Source of the DNA: JAJPHT01 sp035687045
GTDB taxonomy: Archaea; Thermoplasmatota; SW-10-69-26; JACQPN01; JAJPHT01
Length of the DNA: 14,959 nt
Reading direction: 5' to 3'
Assembly: GCA_035687045.1 (NCBI GenBank)
Contig: DASRYU010000098.1
Span: forward strand, 1-14,959
Shown in pieces: positions 12,945 through 14,959 of the stretch. Within the stretch, counting starts at the first letter, position 1; each line of letters begins with the position of its first letter. The notes under the pieces are model-generated. The model was not told where the DNA came from and did not search any database. It was given only the letters and a program-made list of their open reading frames with translations. Made by a program: the position numbers and the translations under genes.

Positions 12945-14129
12945 TCACGCGGCGAGGATGCGGCGGAGCTCGGCGAGCGTCGCGGGCACCCGGAGGGCCG
13001 GCTCCGCGAACCGGGCGACGATGTCGGCGTCCTTGAGCCCGTTCCCGGTGGCGACGAGGACGACCGACTCCGACCGCGACGCCTCGCCGGCGTCGACGAG
13101 CTTCTTGAGCGCCGCGAGCGGCGCCGCGCTCGCCGGCTCGACAAAGATGCCCTCCTTCGCGGCGAGGAGCTTCTGCGCCGCGAGGATCTCGTCGTCGGTG
13201 ACGACCGCGAAGGTCCCGCCCGTCTCCTTCACCGCGCGCATCGCCTTCGCCGCGTTCACTGGCGCGCCGATGCGGATGGCGGTGGCGAGCGTGTCGGCGC
13301 CCTTGTGCGGCTCGTACGGGCGCTTCTCGCGGAAGGCGCGCGCGAGCGGCGAGGCGCCCTCCGCCTGCGCGCCCGAGAGCATCGGCGTGGCGCGGCTGAG
13401 CCCGGTCGCGTGCGCCTCGCGGAGCGCCTTGTGCCCCGCGCTCACGTTGCCGCCGTTGCCGACGGGGTAGAGCACGCGGTCCGGGCTCGTCGCCTCGAGG
13501 ACCTCGAACATGAGCGTCTTCTGCCCCTCCAGCCGGAGCGGGTTGAGCGAGTTGAGGAGGTAGACGCTTCCCCCGGTCGAGAGCTCCTCGACGAGGCGCA
13601 TGCCGTCGTCGAAGTCGCCGTCGATCTCCACGACGCGCGCCCCGAATGCGAGCGCCTGCGCCATCTTGCCCAGCGCGATCTTGCCCGTCGGCACGAGGAC
13701 GAGCGGGCGCATGCCGGCGCGCGCGCCGTAGGCGGCGAGCGAGGCGCTCGTGTTGCCCGTGCTCGCGCACGCGAGCGTCGTCGCGCCGAGGCTGCGCGCG
13801 AGCGTCACGCCGACGGTCATGCCGCGGTCCTTGAACGAGCCCGTGGGGTTCGCGCCCTCGACCTTCACGTGGAGCTCGCGCACGCCCGCCCACGCGGCGA
13901 GGCGCTCGCAGCGCAGGAGCGGGGTGGCGCCCTCCTGGAGCGTCACCGGCGTCGCCTCCTCGGGGACGGGGAGAAGCGAGCGGTAGCGCCAGACGCCCTT
14001 CGCGCTCGTGGGCTTCCACGTCCAGTCCGCCTCCACCTCCAGGAGGCCGCGGCACGCGCCGCAGCGGTAGACGATCTCGCGGATGCCGTGCGTGTGGCCG
14101 CACTCGATGCAGACGAAGCGCGCGTTCAC
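12945..14129 (-). CDS. thrC: Threonine synthase
   Basis: This 394-residue enzyme converts O-phosphohomoserine to threonine with pyridoxal phosphate. It starts with a small zinc-ribbon-like segment (C7, C10, C23, C26 in FVCIECG and YRCGACRG), common in archaeal ThrC. The PLP lysine is K100 in NPTGSFKDRGM. The phosphate-binding and fold motifs ASTGNTSAS (122-130) and PVGNGGNVSAGHKAL follow, and the C-terminal part includes EGIFVEPASAAPLAAL and VVLVATGNGLKD. Length and motif order are normal. The start is GTG at 14129, within the GTGA overlap with the thrB stop, and GGAGGTC (14135-14141) lies 5 bases upstream, so translation is coupled to thrB. The open frame continues upstream opposite phase to thrB but is only a composition shadow. 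Confidence 0.95.
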   Translation of the reverse strand: MNARFVCIECGHTHGIREIVYRCGACRGLLEVEADWTWKPTSAKGVWRYRSLLPVPEEATPVTLQEGATPLLRCERLAAWAGVRELHVKVEGANPTGSFKDRGMTVGVTLARSLGATTLACASTGNTSASLAAYGARAGMRPLVLVPTGKIALGKMAQALAFGARVVEIDGDFDDGMRLVEELSTGGSVYLLNSLNPLRLEGQKTLMFEVLEATSPDRVLYPVGNGGNVSAGHKALREAHATGLSRATPMLSGAQAEGASPLARAFREKRPYEPHKGADTLATAIRIGAPVNAAKAMRAVKETGGTFAVVTDDEILAAQKLLAAKEGIFVEPASAAPLAALKKLVDAGEASRSESVVLVATGNGLKDADIVARFAEPALRVPATLAELRRILAA

Positions 14130-14959
14130 AGCTTGACCTCCGGCCCGTGGATCTCGCCGGCGGGGCGCGTCACGAAGATCTCCGCGGGAACGCCCTTCTT
14201 CGCGAAGAGCTCGCGGAGCGCGAGCTGCACCCGGATGGGGTCCTTGCCCTCGGGGAGCGCGGCGATCATCGCGGGACCGGAGCCCGAGAGGAGGAAGCCG
14301 ACGGCGCCGGCGTCGAGCGCCGCGCGGCGCGCGTCGTCCCAGAGCGGCACCTTCGGCGCGCGGTAGGGGCGCGAGAAGTTGTCCTCGAGCGCGCGGCAGA
14401 GCATCGCGCCGTCCTGGTGGTGGCACGCGGCGATGATGCGCGCGACGTTCGAGAGGTTCTGCACGACGTCGCGGCGCGGGAACGCGTCCGGGATGAGGCG
14501 GCGCATCTCGCGCGTCGGAAGCTCCACGTCGGGGCGGACGACGACGAGGTGCACGGGCGGCGGACGCATGCGCACGACGGGCTCGGTGTCGCCGCCGACG
14601 ATGGTGAGGCCGCCAAAGAGCGCGGCGGCCACGTCGTCGAGGTGCGCGTTCCCCGTCGCGACGGCCTCGCCCGCCCCGGCGGCCATGAGCGCGTCGCGGG
14701 CGGAGAGCGTGAGGCGGAAGCACTTGGCGAAGGCGCGCACGGCGGCCGCGTTGGAGGAGGCGCTGCTTCCCAGGCCGGAGCCGGGCGGCACGCCCTTCTC
14801 GATGACCACGCTGAGCGGCGTGCGGACGCCCGTGCGGCGGCGCAGCTCGTCGATGGAGGCGCACGCGCTGTTCTTCTCCCATTCGGTGGGCACGCGCTCG
14901 GCGCCGGCGCCGCGCACGCTCACGGAGTCGGCGTCGGAGGTGAACACGCTCACGGTGTC
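14126..14959 (-). CDS. thrB: Homoserine kinase, N terminus cut by window edge
   Basis: This GHMP-family kinase phosphorylates homoserine, giving the substrate of threonine synthase. About 277 residues are visible. The ATP-binding motif PPGSGLGSSASSNAAAV is present, followed by the NAHLDDVAAALFGGL stretch and, near the end, a glycine-rich LLSGSGPAMIAAL segment, all typical of ThrB. The frame is open to the right edge, and the first visible residues (DTVSVFT) correspond to a point some 25-40 residues into a normal homoserine kinase. The GTG at 14953 is therefore not the true start, and the N-terminal part lies outside the window. The stop overlaps the thrC start (GTGA). Confidence 0.93.
   Translation of the reverse strand, partial: DTVSVFTSDADSVSVRGAGAERVPTEWEKNSACASIDELRRRTGVRTPLSVVIEKGVPPGSGLGSSASSNAAAVRAFAKCFRLTLSARDALMAAGAGEAVATGNAHLDDVAAALFGGLTIVGGDTEPVVRMRPPPVHLVVVRPDVELPTREMRRLIPDAFPRRDVVQNLSNVARIIAACHHQDGAMLCRALEDNFSRPYRAPKVPLWDDARRAALDAGAVGFLLSGSGPAMIAALPEGKDPIRVQLALRELFAKKGVPAEIFVTRPAGEIHGPEVKL
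14135..14141 (-). promoter_or_regulatory. Shine-Dalgarno site of thrC
   Basis: GGAGGTC on the minus strand lies 5 bases before the GTG at 14129, inside the last codons of thrB. With the 4-base stop/start overlap it decides this start and indicates translational coupling. Confidence 0.65.

Noticed and set aside
12945..14882. Longer threonine synthase starting far upstream (645 codons)
   Set aside because: The extra upstream part is antiphase to thrB, Arg/Pro-rich and unlike any ThrC. The GTG at 14129 has a Shine-Dalgarno site and a 4-base overlap with thrB.

Overview
The window reads as a densely packed chromosomal segment from a very GC-rich archaeon. The archaeal signs are the iron-sulfur large subunit of the archaeal/eukaryotic DNA primase (PriL), a surface protein ending in a textbook PGF-CTERM archaeosortase signal, a Trm9-like methyltransferase, and A/T-rich boxes about 26 bases upstream of start codons that need no ribosome binding site. 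The proteins are arginine-rich and not strongly acidic, so a haloarchaeon looks less likely than a GC-rich Thermoplasmatota-type lineage. That placement is inference. Long open frames opposite the real genes are an effect of base composition.

Layout, left to right. Positions 1-218 hold no gene, only intergenic repeats: copy A of a composite element, then 8-base and 14-base tandem repeats. On the minus strand follow a small coiled-coil protein (219-626), an RlmB-type SpoU rRNA 2'-O-methyltransferase (679-1425), an unrecognised 88-residue protein (1467-1733), and a 47-residue orphan gene (1835-1978) with its own promoter and a hairpin behind it. Divergent from that gene, on the plus strand, is a large secreted CARDB-repeat protein with a PGF-CTERM anchor (2107-4116). 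Its stop codon overlaps the stop of a convergent arginase gene (4113-5012). A secreted three-PKD-domain protein (5131-5982, minus) is divergent from a Trm9-like SAM methyltransferase (6094-6714, plus), which converges on a 65-residue gene (6704-6901, minus). Copy B of the composite repeat fills 6961-7095. PriL (7111-8400) and a soluble GAF-GAF-GAF-PAS histidine kinase (8449-11127) follow, both minus.

The right third is a minus-strand threonine cluster in pathway logic: homoserine kinase (thrB, cut by the window edge), threonine synthase (thrC, coupled to thrB through a GTGA overlap), an ACT-domain protein thought to regulate homoserine dehydrogenase, and homoserine dehydrogenase itself (hom), which lacks its own ACT domain. 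Together they cover aspartate semialdehyde to threonine. A short purine-rich tandem repeat lies between the ACT gene and hom.

I found no mobile element, CRISPR array, tRNA or rRNA, and no clearly novel multi-gene system. The points most worth following up are the dispersed composite repeat, the 47- and 65-residue orphan genes with their own promoters, the leaderless-promoter pattern, and two enzymes of bacterial flavour (arginase and RlmB).
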